Assembly (NCBI GenBank): GCA_036924285.1
Contig: JAYKYS010000008.1
Span: 10,300,501-10,364,500 of the forward strand
DNA: 64,000 nt
Source: Asterella californica
Taxonomy: Eukaryota > Streptophyta > Marchantiopsida > Marchantiales > Aytoniaceae
Direction: 5' to 3'
Shown here piece by piece: positions 53,509 through 63,896 of the stretch (its first letter is position 1; the number at the start of each line of letters is the position of its first letter). A program made the position numbers and the translations under genes. The notes under the pieces are model-generated. The model saw only the letters and a program-made list of their open reading frames with translations. It was not told where the DNA came from and made no database searches.

Positions 53509-56039
53509 TTACTTCTACAGATAGGAGAATCCCTCAAAGTTTGACGGTTTCGTTCGTGGTTCGTACGAACGGTCAGAAACTGCACAGAACGTCTATCATC
53601 TGGACTACGGATCCTAGCATAATGAGATCCATCATCCATCACCTTAGTCTCCATTCGAACCGCAGTGATATAAGGCTGACCAAGAATCACAGGATATGAA
53701 GCAGAAGATTGCACGAAGAAGTGCTGATCTACATCCACATCACCTATCTTCACCTTCACGTTAGGACAAGCGCCGTATAGCTCACCTTTCTGGTTGTTTG
53801 CAGCACGTAACACCCAACCATGGTTCAACTCGATAGGCCACTGACCTCTCTCATACACCTCTCGTGACATGATGTTGATCTCTGATCCATGATCAACTAA
53901 AGCAGCAACAGGTTCAGCCAAACTTCCAAGACGAACTCGTGTAGCAGTTGTAGCACGAGCCCAATGCCTCCTTCTGAAATCACTATCAGTAGCTGGACTC
54001 TCCTCGCCAACTTCCTCATCATCGAACTCAATAGTGTTGGTACCAGCAACCAACGCTTCTTGCTGGTATCCCTTGTCATCAGCTTCCTGGAAATGCACCT
54101 TTCCAAACTCTGCATCATTCAGAGAAGCTCCTACTACATCTATCATCTGACTCTCTACCTGCTCGGACATCACCTGTCTCTTGCGCTTGATGATGTCGAT
54201 GATCAGTTCGTGAAACTCCCTCTTTGCAATACCAAGAACTTCTCGGAGAGAAAACTCGATCCGTGCATCCAGTATCCTCTGCTCCAAGATGCTCTTCAGA
54301 TCAGTAGAAGTTTCAATATCCGCTGCCAACTTGTAAGCCGGTCCCTTCCCCTTTTCTTGGGCAGTAAACCGCCTACCAGCAGTCGTTGGCTCCTGCTGGG
54401 ATCTCTGCACATCCTCCATAGGACCTGGTGCAGGTGGAGGAGCTGCAGAAGTAGACGGGATGTCTTCAGGAAGAGCTGCTCGTCTCCTTGTGACTCTTCG
54501 TCTATCCCCAGTCTCCTCAGGAACTCCAGTATCAAGGTCAGAGGCTTCTCGCCGCCTCTTCTCCTCCACAGAAGCATCCTGCCAATGAACGTGTCTATCT
54601 ACATCCAAGAATGCTCTGATAGAAGCAGCATCTACAGGATCTCCCCATCCTGTGACCCTACGAATAGACTCTGCTCCCCTCTTCAGTACTTCAGAAGGAA
54701 TGGTAGCAATACTCTTCTCAACAGTCCTATCTAGCAACGTAGGACTAGAAGAAACCTCAATATGTCCAGCATATACATCAGGATTTACCGGTGGTGCCAT
54801 CAATGCATGTACAGTTGCCGCCGCAGCAATCTGAGGTAGACTCCTCATGCCTCCTCGCCCAAACTGCGTGCTCAACGGCTCTCCAGTAGAAGAAAGGTGC
54901 AGCCTACCGTTCTGATAGCGAACCACACCATCTCGCAAAGCAGCTGTGAGCTCTTGATAGTCTCCTCGGAAATGATCAGGACTGTCACACCAAATACATC
55001 TACGAACCGGAGCTCCTCCTGGACGTGCAGCAGCAGGCGCCGGTGGCTGCTCTCTCTGCAATCCAGCTAGCTCTACCTTCAGCTCTCGCATCTGCCGAAT
55101 CAGGTCTTCAATCTGGTTCTGTTGACCATGGTTCTCCGCAGGTCTCTGAACAGGTGCCCTTTGTGCCGGTGCTAGCACAACTGGCATCAAAGGAACTGCA
55201 GCTGGGACAACAGGTCTGGGAGCAGGGACCAAAGGCTGCTGTACTTGAGGAGCAGCATAAGGTGGAGTGACCACTTCTGCAAGCGGACGTCCTCCCACAG
55301 CCACTCTTCCTCTCCTTTGCCTTGTAAGTACAGCCACAGCATCCTCAACTCTCCCCCAATCCATAGTAACACCTCCCTCAGCAGATCGATCGGCCAACAT
55401 AAAACATAACGGATCTGCTGTAGCATCATCGGTAGCTTGCAGGAAAAGCTCTGTTCTCCTAGCATCTAGAGTTATTCGCTCTAGAGTTGAGAGTTGCCGA
55501 TATCTCCGATCAAACTCTCTCAGCAACTCGCTCAGACTCATCATACGACCAGGTTGCTGCTCAACCCAGTCTAAGAACGTCCTCCTAGTAACTCTCTCTG
55601 AATCCTCCTCAAGAAACTCCTCTCGAAGAGATCGCTCAAAACTCATCCAGACTCCAAGATTTCTTCTCTGTACATCCCTAACTTGGTCCCGCAACTCAGG
55701 AATGACAGCTAACTCAAAGCTTGCTATCATCTCAGCATCTGTAACCCTAACCAGCTCCATCTCTCCTCTATACTCACGCAGATATCTAGAAATATCTCTA
55801 CCTTCAAACCTTCCACACCTATTCACTATCGCTTGCAAAGCCTTGGTGGATTTTAACTCACCCCCTCCAACGATCGGATGCTGTTGAACCAGGGCCGCAA
55901 GCGTCTTCAAGATCTCAGCCGTGTCCAGACCAAATGCAGATGTCGCTGTAGAAGACGCAGGTGCAGTTGACGATGCAGCAGTAGACGTTGATGCTCCAGC
56001 CCCAGAGGCAGCAGCAGCAGCTCCGCTCTTGCGATCCAT
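53484..56039 (-). CDS. Gag-protease of element E, 851 aa
   Basis: Start chosen at ATG 56039 (MDRKSGAAAAA); the frame is open 12 codons further up but without ATG. An Ala/Ser-rich N-terminus is followed by a gag core (GRDISRYLREYRGEMELV, SFELAVIPELRDQVRDVQ, MSFERSLREEFLEED). A zinc-knuckle-like CIWCDSPDHFRGDY has Tyr where the last Cys should be (TAT for TGT). The C-terminal protease has ALVDHGSEIN (D-H-G, about residue 716 from this start) and YPVILGQPYI. It forms particles and cleaves the polyprotein. It ends TAG just after the frameshift signal. Confidence 0.9.
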   Translation of the reverse strand: MDRKSGAAAAASGAGASTSTAASSTAPASSTATSAFGLDTAEILKTLAALVQQHPIVGGGELKSTKALQAIVNRCGRFEGRDISRYLREYRGEMELVRVTDAEMIASFELAVIPELRDQVRDVQRRNLGVWMSFERSLREEFLEEDSERVTRRTFLDWVEQQPGRMMSLSELLREFDRRYRQLSTLERITLDARRTELFLQATDDATADPLCFMLADRSAEGGVTMDWGRVEDAVAVLTRQRRGRVAVGGRPLAEVVTPPYAAPQVQQPLVPAPRPVVPAAVPLMPVVLAPAQRAPVQRPAENHGQQNQIEDLIRQMRELKVELAGLQREQPPAPAAARPGGAPVRRCIWCDSPDHFRGDYQELTAALRDGVVRYQNGRLHLSSTGEPLSTQFGRGGMRSLPQIAAAATVHALMAPPVNPDVYAGHIEVSSSPTLLDRTVEKSIATIPSEVLKRGAESIRRVTGWGDPVDAASIRAFLDVDRHVHWQDASVEEKRRREASDLDTGVPEETGDRRRVTRRRAALPEDIPSTSAAPPPAPGPMEDVQRSQQEPTTAGRRFTAQEKGKGPAYKLAADIETSTDLKSILEQRILDARIEFSLREVLGIAKREFHELIIDIIKRKRQVMSEQVESQMIDVVGASLNDAEFGKVHFQEADDKGYQQEALVAGTNTIEFDDEEVGEESPATDSDFRRRHWARATTATRVRLGSLAEPVAALVDHGSEINIMSREVYERGQWPIELNHGWVLRAANNQKGELYGACPNVKVKIGDVDVDQHFFVQSSASYPVILGQPYITAVRMETKVMDDGSHYARIRSPDDRRSVQFLTVRTNHERNRQTLRDSPICRSKGFLKPLS

Positions 56040-56087
56040 CTCTTCTCCTTGTAGCAACTCAACCTTCTCAATCAATCACCCCAAGAG

Positions 56088-56105
56088 CTCTCAGTGGAAG
56101 CACCA
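56088..56105 (-). other. Primer binding site of element E (probably tRNA-Thr)
   Basis: Two bases after the 5' LTR end, the minus strand reads TGGTGCTTCCACTGAGAG. Its complement ends TGGAAGCACCA, an acceptor end that fits a tRNA starting GCTTCCA, as in tRNA-Thr as far as I recall. The tRNA identity was not checked against a tRNA set. Confidence 0.5.
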
Positions 56106-56107
56106 GA

Positions 56108-57424
56108 TGTCGGGTTGAGAGTCTTCCTGGGAAGGGCGAACCTTCTGGCTGTGATATGAGCTTAAAGGCTGTGTTTAATCTACTCGGGGAAGCGTTGGGC
56201 TCTTTGCTGTGGCTGGTCTACTCACAGGATAGGCTTCAGGTCTCAAGGTGATACTGAAAACACTCATATAAGTCTCCAGGCTCTTCTGATAAGTTCAGGA
56301 AGCAAAGTTCAGGCTTAACTAGCAATGATAAGATCAGATGGCGAACTTTGACACTCAAGATTGAGAAATATGTGAAGGTTCAGACTTCAGAACTCCTCCT
56401 ACATGTAAACAAGGTTCTACTGGATACACATACGAAATTTCAGCTTCAGATCAATTCAGAGCACTAAGATATGAGCAGAAACTTTCTGAGTAGAGAAATT
56501 ACGGCAGTTTCTGGTACCCAGACAGCTATTTCGACCTATAACAAGGAAATGGCTTGATCACTTTGGGAAATTCTTACAGGACTTGCAGTACACAGCTTGA
56601 TGAACACTCCTGTGAAGTTGGGCCACCTGATTCCACACAGAACTCCAGATCTCGCTCTCCAAAGTTGCTGCTCCAGATTGAGAGCTTTTCGGACCCCCTC
56701 TATTTCAGCGGTCGCCCTGAATTACTCACTGACTCAATTGACATGAAAATTTGGAGACAGTCGTAGCCCTGCTGACAGTGAACACAGCCACGAAGTTTTG
56801 AAGCAATTTCCTCGATTCTGCTGAAAGTGACACTCAAAACCCCAAATTGAACAGAAGTGCTTCAATTTTGACACAAAACGAACTTCAATCAGCCATAACT
56901 CCTTGTTTATTGCCTCAAATCGATCAAACTTTTCGCTGACAGTGCTTGGCTCGACGAGCTCTATCTCCCCATGCTCTCAGATTTCGAAGTGCCCTCACAA
57001 ATTGCTCGAACTCCACTCTAGAGCTCTGTTTCTAAATTTAGAGTTAACAAAAGACAAAAACAGACCAATGGGAGTTCATAGCTCCACTTGGTTGTCCTTT
57101 AGTACCCTAAACCACGTGGCAACTTAGTTTTACTCATAGGCTACCACGTCAAGCTCCCTAGAGTGCCAGCGTAAAACTTAAACTACCTAAAACGACACGC
57201 AGCCCCGAAAATTAACTTAAATCAGCTAGGAAGCGTGCATGGGCGACACGCAAATACAACCCATGAGCTTAAACCCCTATCAACATGGTAATCAACCTAC
57301 TAAGACTCAAAATATATAACATCCTCAAGTGTCGACATCTCTGAGGTCCTAACTCTACTCAGAGACACTAACGCTTGACAAAGAGGTGAATTATTTACAA
57401 TGTAAAATAATTCACATCACGACA
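56108..57424 (-). repeat. 5' LTR of element E
   Basis: 1317 bp, nearly identical to the 3' LTR; I noted two differences (near 49077 against 56702, and near 48737 against 56359). The 30-nt inverted repeat is at 57386-57415. Confidence 0.95.
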
Positions 57425-57428
57425 ACGG

Positions 57429-58310
57429 GATCAAGGAGTCTTCATCTACTTATAAGATAAGACCGTGTGTGGATTGGATTGTTTGTTTGGGTGTGATGAG
57501 CGAGTTTGAGCCACAGGGAGTCGATTTACGTCAGTTTTTTACAACCCGCGCCAAATTTCTTGCGTGGTTTTGCAAAGGGAACTCCAAACAGCTTGTTTGG
57601 AGTCTCGTTGGGTTCAAGGTAGCTAGATCTACCTACCAGAGAAGACGAATAACAGATCAGGCGATCCGTTTGGATGGTGTGTGCGGTTTTAAGCCGCAAG
57701 GAGGAGTTTTTGATGGTTCAGTCACATGCGTCCAAAAATAGACGATATCTCGGCTGCCGAGAGTTAGATCTGAACGTTTTTTGGGTCAACGGAGTGAAGG
57801 AAGAAGACCCTATCGACATCTGAAGACCATTTGATGAAAGGAGAAAATTCTCAGATAGGCTTTTTTTGATTCTTTCGCTACGGTTTTTGTCCTTTTGAGT
57901 TCGTTAGAGATCTAAATGACTATGTACGGCTTGTGCTAGCTAACTTTAGCTAAGAGCTTGTACATGGATATTGTTTGGATCGTGTGATATTGGTGTAGCT
58001 CTTTTTGTTAGCAAAGGGAAGTTTCTCTTACTTTGAGCTACGCTTCGATAGTTTTGGGTTTGGGTTGAGATTCAGGGACTCAATTTAGAGAGTTTTGAAA
58101 TAGATTACAGACCGCTCTGGTCTGTTTCTCAGTTTTTTGTTCCTAGAGAAAAAGAACCGGCAGTGTACATACATTGGGAATTGATATATATGGTGACATT
58201 CGTTTTCGTGCTTGTTTCTCTCTTTCTTGTTTCTGTTTAGCACACTACATCTCCACAATCATGAACCTCACGTTTTCCTAGACATCCTACACGCAAAATC
58301 TGACACGATA
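57429..58310 (+). repeat. Truncated LTR of element F, right part
   Basis: Continues the F LTR after element E. It is an inverted match to about 8951-9850, including the block around GCAAAGGGAACTCCAAACA and the end CGCAAAATCTGACA. Similarity ends at about 58310. No F gag follows here. Confidence 0.75.
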
Positions 58311-59208
58311 ACAGACTGAACAAGAGCTCTATGCAATGAGCCGGCCATACAAGTTCCTCGAGTTGGCAGCTAATGATATTGCTTATAAACTGAAGTCTTG
58401 GATCTGTACTGCACCTCATGTTGCATCTAAGAGGTAGGCTGAGGTATGCATAATGTGTAAGTTGTGTCTTTGTGATTGTTACTAACCCTGATCAATTCTG
58501 TACTAGCAAGTGAAAGACAAGTAATCATATTTTGTGATCATGTCACAAGGGAGACGTCAATGTGGAGCTTCTCACTACCGATATCATATGCCACTGGCGT
58601 ATTGGATAGACGATCACTCACTGTGTAGGATGTTGCCGGGAGATTGTAAGTGTTGTTAAACCACTTGGGAAAGTTACCAACGTTGCTACTACTTGACTAG
58701 TAAGACTAGTCGGTACTTCATACGCTTATTACTGCACAAAAACTTCTCTACTTTTGATGTTTTTGAAACCCATTGCTATAGTTACTTGATGCCAAGTACT
58801 CGGTTCTTGCAAGCTCTCCCACTCAAGTTGCAGTCGAAAGATTTCTTGTCACGAAGATGAACTTCTATATCCATGCACGGGAGAACTTTATCAATAAGAC
58901 ATAAAAGAGTATCCACTAGTTTTAGAGTCATTATGCGAGACTAGCAACCAATGCACTTGACAAGAACGAGAACATTTAGAAGAGTTGTGAAGAAAGTTTA
59001 CTTTAGGAAAGCATGCGATACAAGTGTGCGCAAACGGAGGAACGTAAAATTTTCCACCAGAAGAAAAACTAGGACTTGTTAAAAACTGCCCTTCACCATG
59101 CCTCCGAAAATGCTGGATTCAGTACGATATACGACTAACTTGACCGAAGAAACAAAAGAGTGCAAAATCCGGAGAACGAGCTTATTACCAACCATCAAGA
59201 CCACACGC
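58311..59208. other. Anonymous sequence between F and solo LTR D3
   Basis: No recognised gene. A 33-codon plus frame begins MSRPYKFLELAANDIAYKLK near 58337 and ends at a TAG; no family is recognised. The rest has only broken frames. Confidence 0.4.
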
Positions 59209-60580
59209 TGTCGTGCTACTTGGCGGCTACATGCTTGACTTCTACTCCGACGCTTGAGTTTAGTAGTTCTAGAAGTTAGCTCATATTACTTCTAGTCCTT
59301 TATGTATATGTTTGACACCTTTGCATACAGTGTTAACACTATTTTGAGTCCTAGTAGGCTGATAGTATGCTAGTTATCTTGTTCAAGCATTTGTGCGCTT
59401 GTGCAAGTGACTTCTTACTTGTCTATGACGTTCAATGTACATGACATAGGGTTTCCATGCTGATAGGGGTTTAAGCTCATGGGTTGTACTTACGTGTTAC
59501 CCATGCACGCTTTTAGCTGGTTTAAGTTTATTTTCAGAGTTGCGTGTCGTTTTAGGTAGTTTAAGATTTACGCTGGCACTTTAGGGGAGCTAACGTGGTA
59601 GCCTATGAGTGAAGTTAAGTTACCACGTGGATTAGGGTACTAAAGGACAACCAAGTGGAGCTATGAACTCCCATTGGTCCGTTTTTGTCTTTTGTAAAAC
59701 TCTAAATTTAGAAACAGAGGTCTAAAGGAGAGTTTGAGCATTTGGTGGGGGGACTTCAAAATCTGAGAGCACAGGGAGATAGAGCTCGTCATGCCAAGCA
59801 CTTCCAGTGAAATTTTCGATGGATTTGAGGCAATAAAGATGAAGTTATGACCAATTGAAGTTTGAATTGTGCTAGAATTGAATCACTTTTGTTGGATTTA
59901 GGGTTTTCAGTGTCACTCGCAGCAGATTTGAGGAAATTGCTTCAAAACTTCGAGGTTGTGTTCTCTGCCAGCAGGGCTACGATTTCCCAAAAAGTTTCAT
60001 ATCGATTGAGCGACTGAGTAATTCAGGGCGGCCGCTGAAGCTGAGGGGGTCTGAAAAGCTCTTAATCTAGAGCAGCGACTTCAGAGGAAGAGATCTGGAG
60101 TTCTGTGTACATTCAAGAGTCCCAACTTCACAAGGATGTTTAGCATCCTGTAGACTTCAAATACTGTGAGAATATTTGAAATTCATCGAGCCAATCTTCT
60201 GTTCTAGGTTGAAATAGCCATCTGGGTATCAAAAATTGCCATAATTTTTCTTACTCAAAACTTTTCTGTCAACATCTCGGTGCTAGAATTTGATCTCAGG
60301 GTGAAACTTCGTGAGTGTGTTCAGTAGGACCTTATTTACATGTAGAGGAAGTTTAGAAGTCTAAACCTTCATAGTTTTCCTCTCCTTGAGTATCAAAGTT
60401 CACCGCCTAAACCTATTACTACTAGTTAGACCTAAATTTCGCTTTTGAGCATATTAAAGGATCCTACACACCTGTGTGAGTGTTTATAGCCCCTGTTGTG
60501 ACCTGAAAGCCAACCTCTTGAGTAAACAACCACAGCCAGAAGCCCATCGCTTTCCTAGGTAGACGGATCACACTCCGACA
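59209..60580 (+). repeat. Solo LTR D3 (family D)
   Basis: 1372 bp in plus orientation, TGTCGTGCTACTTGG to CACTCCGACA, flanked by a perfect duplication ACGC (59205-59208 and 60581-60584). Same family as D1 and D2 in inverted orientation. No internal element remains. Confidence 0.93.
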
Positions 60581-60584
60581 ACGC

Positions 60585-62100
60585 ACGAGAAAGAAAAACA
60601 TGTCTAGAAATCATGGTGCGGCAACAAACGAACGCAACGCTGATTAAAAGTAGAGTTTTGAATGGTGATGTGCTACCAGCTTTTCTTTGAAATTCAAATG
60701 ATCTCTCCTCATGGTATATTTTTAGTCCAAGATCATTTTCTTATTGTCGGGTTCAAAATTTTCAACTGTCGACGCTCGCTCCCATACTTCAAGAGACTCC
60801 ATCAGGTACCCTCCTCAACCCAAGAGGTGTTCTCATCCTCCAAAAGGTAGCCAAATAGCATAATGAGCTGCAAATAGCCACCATCTGCAACAATCTGCAC
60901 ATTGACTGGCAGGCAACCGTCTTTGTTCTCTAGTCACCCAGTCTTACTGATGTTGTGTAGTATTCGACTAGTGTAGTGTACAACACGTGCAAATAATGAC
61001 AGTTAAGTGTATCAGCTTTATTTGCTAATTAATCAATCCAAATGGGAGAACTCTTCAATGCAGGCTGCGGTCATAGAAAAGTTTGATCACATTTTGGTTT
61101 AACCGCCCGAACCGGTAAATGGAGCCCAAGAATACCAAATGAATTTTCTGAAGAAAAAATATTAGACGAACAAATCAAGAAAATAGTGGTACGCACTTAA
61201 TGCCATGATGGAGACAAACATCTTTCAAGGAAGAAGTACGAATAAATCCTTTCAGTGAAGGTCAACGGACACGGAATTTCCACTTTTCCCCAGAATATTT
61301 ATATTTTAGAACTCAGGAATGTAAGAACTAAAGTGCGATATTAATTTTCTTACAACATTTTCTAACAAAGCGAAACCAAATGAATTAACCAGAAGAAAAT
61401 TCGAGAAGAGAATCAAAAACCAACCACCACTCAAAAGGTAGAGTGTCGCTCCCGTCATCAACTACAGCAATTCCAAGTCACCTGCAACAGTACACGCCGG
61501 GCGTCCCGGTTTGCACTGTCAGCCAGTGTCCGAGCATTCTCAGAAGCCCTTCCTGACGTGGCGATGATCACAGGCAGGGAAACATAAATCCATCACCACG
61601 AGAGATGCAGGGTCCGTCGATGTGGGTGCCAGATAGACCGGGTGAGTACGTGGCGGTGTAAGTGGACAAGCGATGAGTCAGTCCAGTCACAGTACATAAG
61701 TAGTACTCGCCGGTCAGTGACTGAACTGTGTAAACAGGTGGAGTAATTACTCCGCCGGGCTGACTCGGGCGGTCACTGAAGTGGTGGAATCAGGCCCAGC
61801 CCAGGTTTTTCCTGCTTACCTGTAATTTGCCGGCGGTTTTTGACAATTTATGGACTACTGTGTTAATTCACCGGCGATTTTTAATTGAGTATTTTCGCAC
61901 TTTTTTGGTTGTTTTGACACAGAAATTATCCGACGCATTCTCTACTTCTCCTGCACTTTTAGAAAAGTTGCCGGGGAACATTACACGGGATGCCGGATCT
62001 AGGCTGGCGCTGGGTGGAATGGTTAAAGCCTTGCCTTGTGTCCTGATTGTCTCTTCTTTGGAAGACTTCTCTCGGTCTTTGTGAATCGTGTGTCTCTAGA
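60585..62100. other. Intergenic sequence upstream of enolase
   Basis: No recognised gene. The left kilobase is AT-rich. Around 61490-61830 it is GC-richer, with a perfect 14-bp palindrome GGAGTAATTACTCC at 61740-61753. Frames at 60662-60850 and 61827-62084 are unrecognised. The right part probably belongs to the enolase promoter. Confidence 0.45.
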
Positions 62101-62239
62101 GTTCTTCTAAGGTCAGTAGTCAGACACGCACTGATTGTGACTGATAGCACCTGAAAGTTGCTGCTGTGATTTCTGACTTCTTGTCTTCGCCTCGAGCTTG
62201 ACTGTGCTGTTGATGTTGGTGGACCCGCACGAGCACACC

Positions 62240-62558
62240 ACACCAGTCACTGCCTCTCTCTCTCTTTCTCTCTGCGCTCTCTCACTCCCATTTTTTGCGC
62301 TCGGTTCGTATCTGCTGACGAGCAGATTTTTCCTTCTCATATAGCTCGAGCTGCTCCGAGAGTCTTCTCATTCAGTGGAGCAGATCTTTCTACGCCCATT
62401 CATCTTAGCTTCTCACTGGGAGAGAAATATAAGATGAGAAGAGAAGGTATCTATTGATTCACTGGAGCCAGCGGTTGTTTGTTTACTGATCGACAGGCAG
62501 GTAGAGAGTCCGTCGCTGAGAGGGAACGAGAGGGAACTGCCCATCGGAAGAAAGAGAG
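62240..62558 (+). promoter_or_regulatory. Core promoter and 5' UTR of enolase
   Basis: A pyrimidine-rich tract with CTCTCTCT repeats (about 62251-62288) resembles plant Y-patch/CT-rich promoter elements. AATATAAG at 62426-62433 is a plausible TATA box about 126 bases before the ATG, which would give a 5' UTR of roughly 100 bases. No intron acceptor is evident before the ATG, although a 5' UTR intron cannot be excluded. Confidence 0.45.
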
Positions 62559-63896
62559 ATGGCGACGATCACAAGTGTGAAGGCGAGGCCCATCTTTGAC
62601 AGCAGGGGCAACCCGACCGTGGAGTGTGATGTGCATCTGAGCGATGGCTCGTTCCACAGGGCTGCGGTTCCGAGCGGAGCGTCGACGGGAGTGTACGAGG
62701 CTCTGGAGCTTAGGGATGGAGGAAAGCCGTACATGGGAAAGGGGGTCTCCAAGGCGGTGAACAACATTCACACCGTCATCGCTCCGGCTTTGGTCGGGAA
62801 GGATCCGACCCAACAGACCGCCATCGACAACCTCATGGTCCAGGAACTCGACGGCACTCAAAACGAGTGGGGCTGGTGCAAGCAGAAGCTCGGCGCCAAC
62901 TCCATCCTCGCAGTTTCGCTCGCCGTCTGCAGAGCCGGAGCTGCCGTCAAGAAAATCCCCCTCTACGAGCACATCGCCAATCTGGCCGGAAACAGCGAGC
63001 TGGTGCTCCCGGTGCCCGCTTTCAATGTCATCAACGGAGGCTCCCACGCCGGAAACAAGTTGGCCATGCAGGAATTCATGATCCTCCCTATTGGAGCGTC
63101 GTCGTTCAAGGAAGCAATGCAGATAGGCAGTGAGGTTTACCACAATTTGAAGTCCGTTATCAAGAAGAAGTATGGCCAGGACGCCACGAACGTCGGAGAC
63201 GAGGGAGGCTTTGCTCCCAATATCCAGGAGAACAAAGAGGGTTTGGAACTCTTGAAGGTCGCCATCGAGAAGGCGGGCTACACAGGGAAGGTTGTTATCG
63301 GCATGGACGTGGCAGCGTCAGAGTTTTACGGAGCGGAGGATAAGAAGTACGACCTGAATTTCAAGGAGGAGGGCAACGATGGCAGCGCCAAAATCTCAGG
63401 AGACGAACTCATCGAGCTGTACCAATCATTCATCCGCGACTACCCCATCGTGTCCATCGAGGATCCATTCGACCAGGACGACTGGGAGCACTACTCCAAG
63501 TTCACGGCCGCTATCGGGGAGAAGGTTCAAATTGTCGGAGACGATCTTCTCGTTACCAACCCTAAGAGAGTGAGCAAGGCCATCGCGGACAAGTCCTGCA
63601 ACGCTCTTCTGCTCAAGGTGAACCAAATTGGGTCTGTGACGGAGAGTATCGAGGCTGTGAAGATGTCGAAGCGCGCAGGATGGGGTGTGATGACCAGCCA
63701 CAGGAGTGGTGAGACCGAAGACACCTTCATTGCCGATTTGGCTGTGGGACTTTCCACCGGGCAGATCAAGACCGGAGCCCCTTGCCGATCCGAAAGGCTG
63801 GCCAAGTACAACCAGTTGCTGCGCATTGAGGAGGAGCTCGGCGACAAGGCTGTGTACGCAGGTGCCAGCTTTAGACAGCCGATCAAGCCATACTGA
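62559..63896 (+). CDS. ENO: Enolase (2-phosphoglycerate hydro-lyase), intronless, 445 aa
   Basis: Enolase dehydrates 2-phosphoglycerate to phosphoenolpyruvate in glycolysis; it is a cytosolic, magnesium-dependent dimer. The full length matches plant enolases (about 445 aa). Visible sites: S-loop SGAST (39-43), plant-type insertion NEWGWCKQK (102-110), H163 in GGSHAGN, E215 in GDEGGF, metal ligands D250, E301 ([10 protein letters not shown]) and D328 (VGDDL), catalytic K353 in the signature [10 protein letters not shown], and K404. No signal or transit peptide is visible, and no PTS. The start ATGGCG has a good plant context. The 1338-bp frame has no introns, whereas vascular-plant ENO genes usually have many. 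All key residues are present, so it is probably functional. Confidence 0.97.
   Translation: MATITSVKARPIFDSRGNPTVECDVHLSDGSFHRAAVPSGASTGVYEALELRDGGKPYMGKGVSKAVNNIHTVIAPALVGKDPTQQTAIDNLMVQELDGTQNEWGWCKQKLGANSILAVSLAVCRAGAAVKKIPLYEHIANLAGNSELVLPVPAFNVINGGSHAGNKLAMQEFMILPIGASSFKEAMQIGSEVYHNLKSVIKKKYGQDATNVGDEGGFAPNIQENKEGLELLKVAIEKAGYTGKVVIGMDVAASEFYGAEDKKYDLNFKEEGNDGSAKISGDELIELYQSFIRDYPIVSIEDPFDQDDWEHYSKFTAAIGEKVQIVGDDLLVTNPKRVSKAIADKSCNALLLKVNQIGSVTESIEAVKMSKRAGWGVMTSHRSGETEDTFIADLAVGLSTGQIKTGAPCRSERLAKYNQLLRIEEELGDKAVYAGASFRQPIKPY

Larger units (their letters stand above)
48486..57424 (-). mobile_element. Full-length young Ty3/gypsy retrotransposon E
   Basis: An 8.9-kb element on the minus strand. 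LTRs of exactly 1317 bp at 56108-57424 (5') and 48486-49802 (3') differ at about two positions. The target duplication is ACGG (48482-48485 and 57425-57428). Gag-protease (56039-53484) and pol (down to 49849) are joined by a -1 frameshift signal. One TAG in pol and a lost zinc-knuckle Cys are the only clear defects. It is inserted in an F LTR. Its LTRs are related to the D family, which suggests D solo LTRs came from similar elements. Confidence 0.96.

Noticed and set aside
53964..54734. 256-codon plus-strand frame inside element E
   Set aside because: Antisense to the gag-protease of E; Ser/Leu/Arg-rich shadow with no motif.
55267..55887. 206-codon plus-strand frame inside element E
   Set aside because: Antisense shadow of E gag, low-complexity Ser/Arg composition.
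49281..57127. Pairs of identical small frames in the E LTRs (48932-49144 and 56554-56766; 49281-49505 and 56903-57127)
   Set aside because: They are identical only because the two LTRs are copies; no sign of coding function.
61740..61753. Perfect palindrome GGAGTAATTACTCC as an operator
   Set aside because: A lone 14-bp palindrome without a second site or known plant factor; recorded only as part of the enolase upstream region.
62451..63143. 230-codon open frame on the minus strand over enolase
   Set aside because: It lies antisense to a clearly coding frame with strong codon bias; the translation has no recognisable domain.
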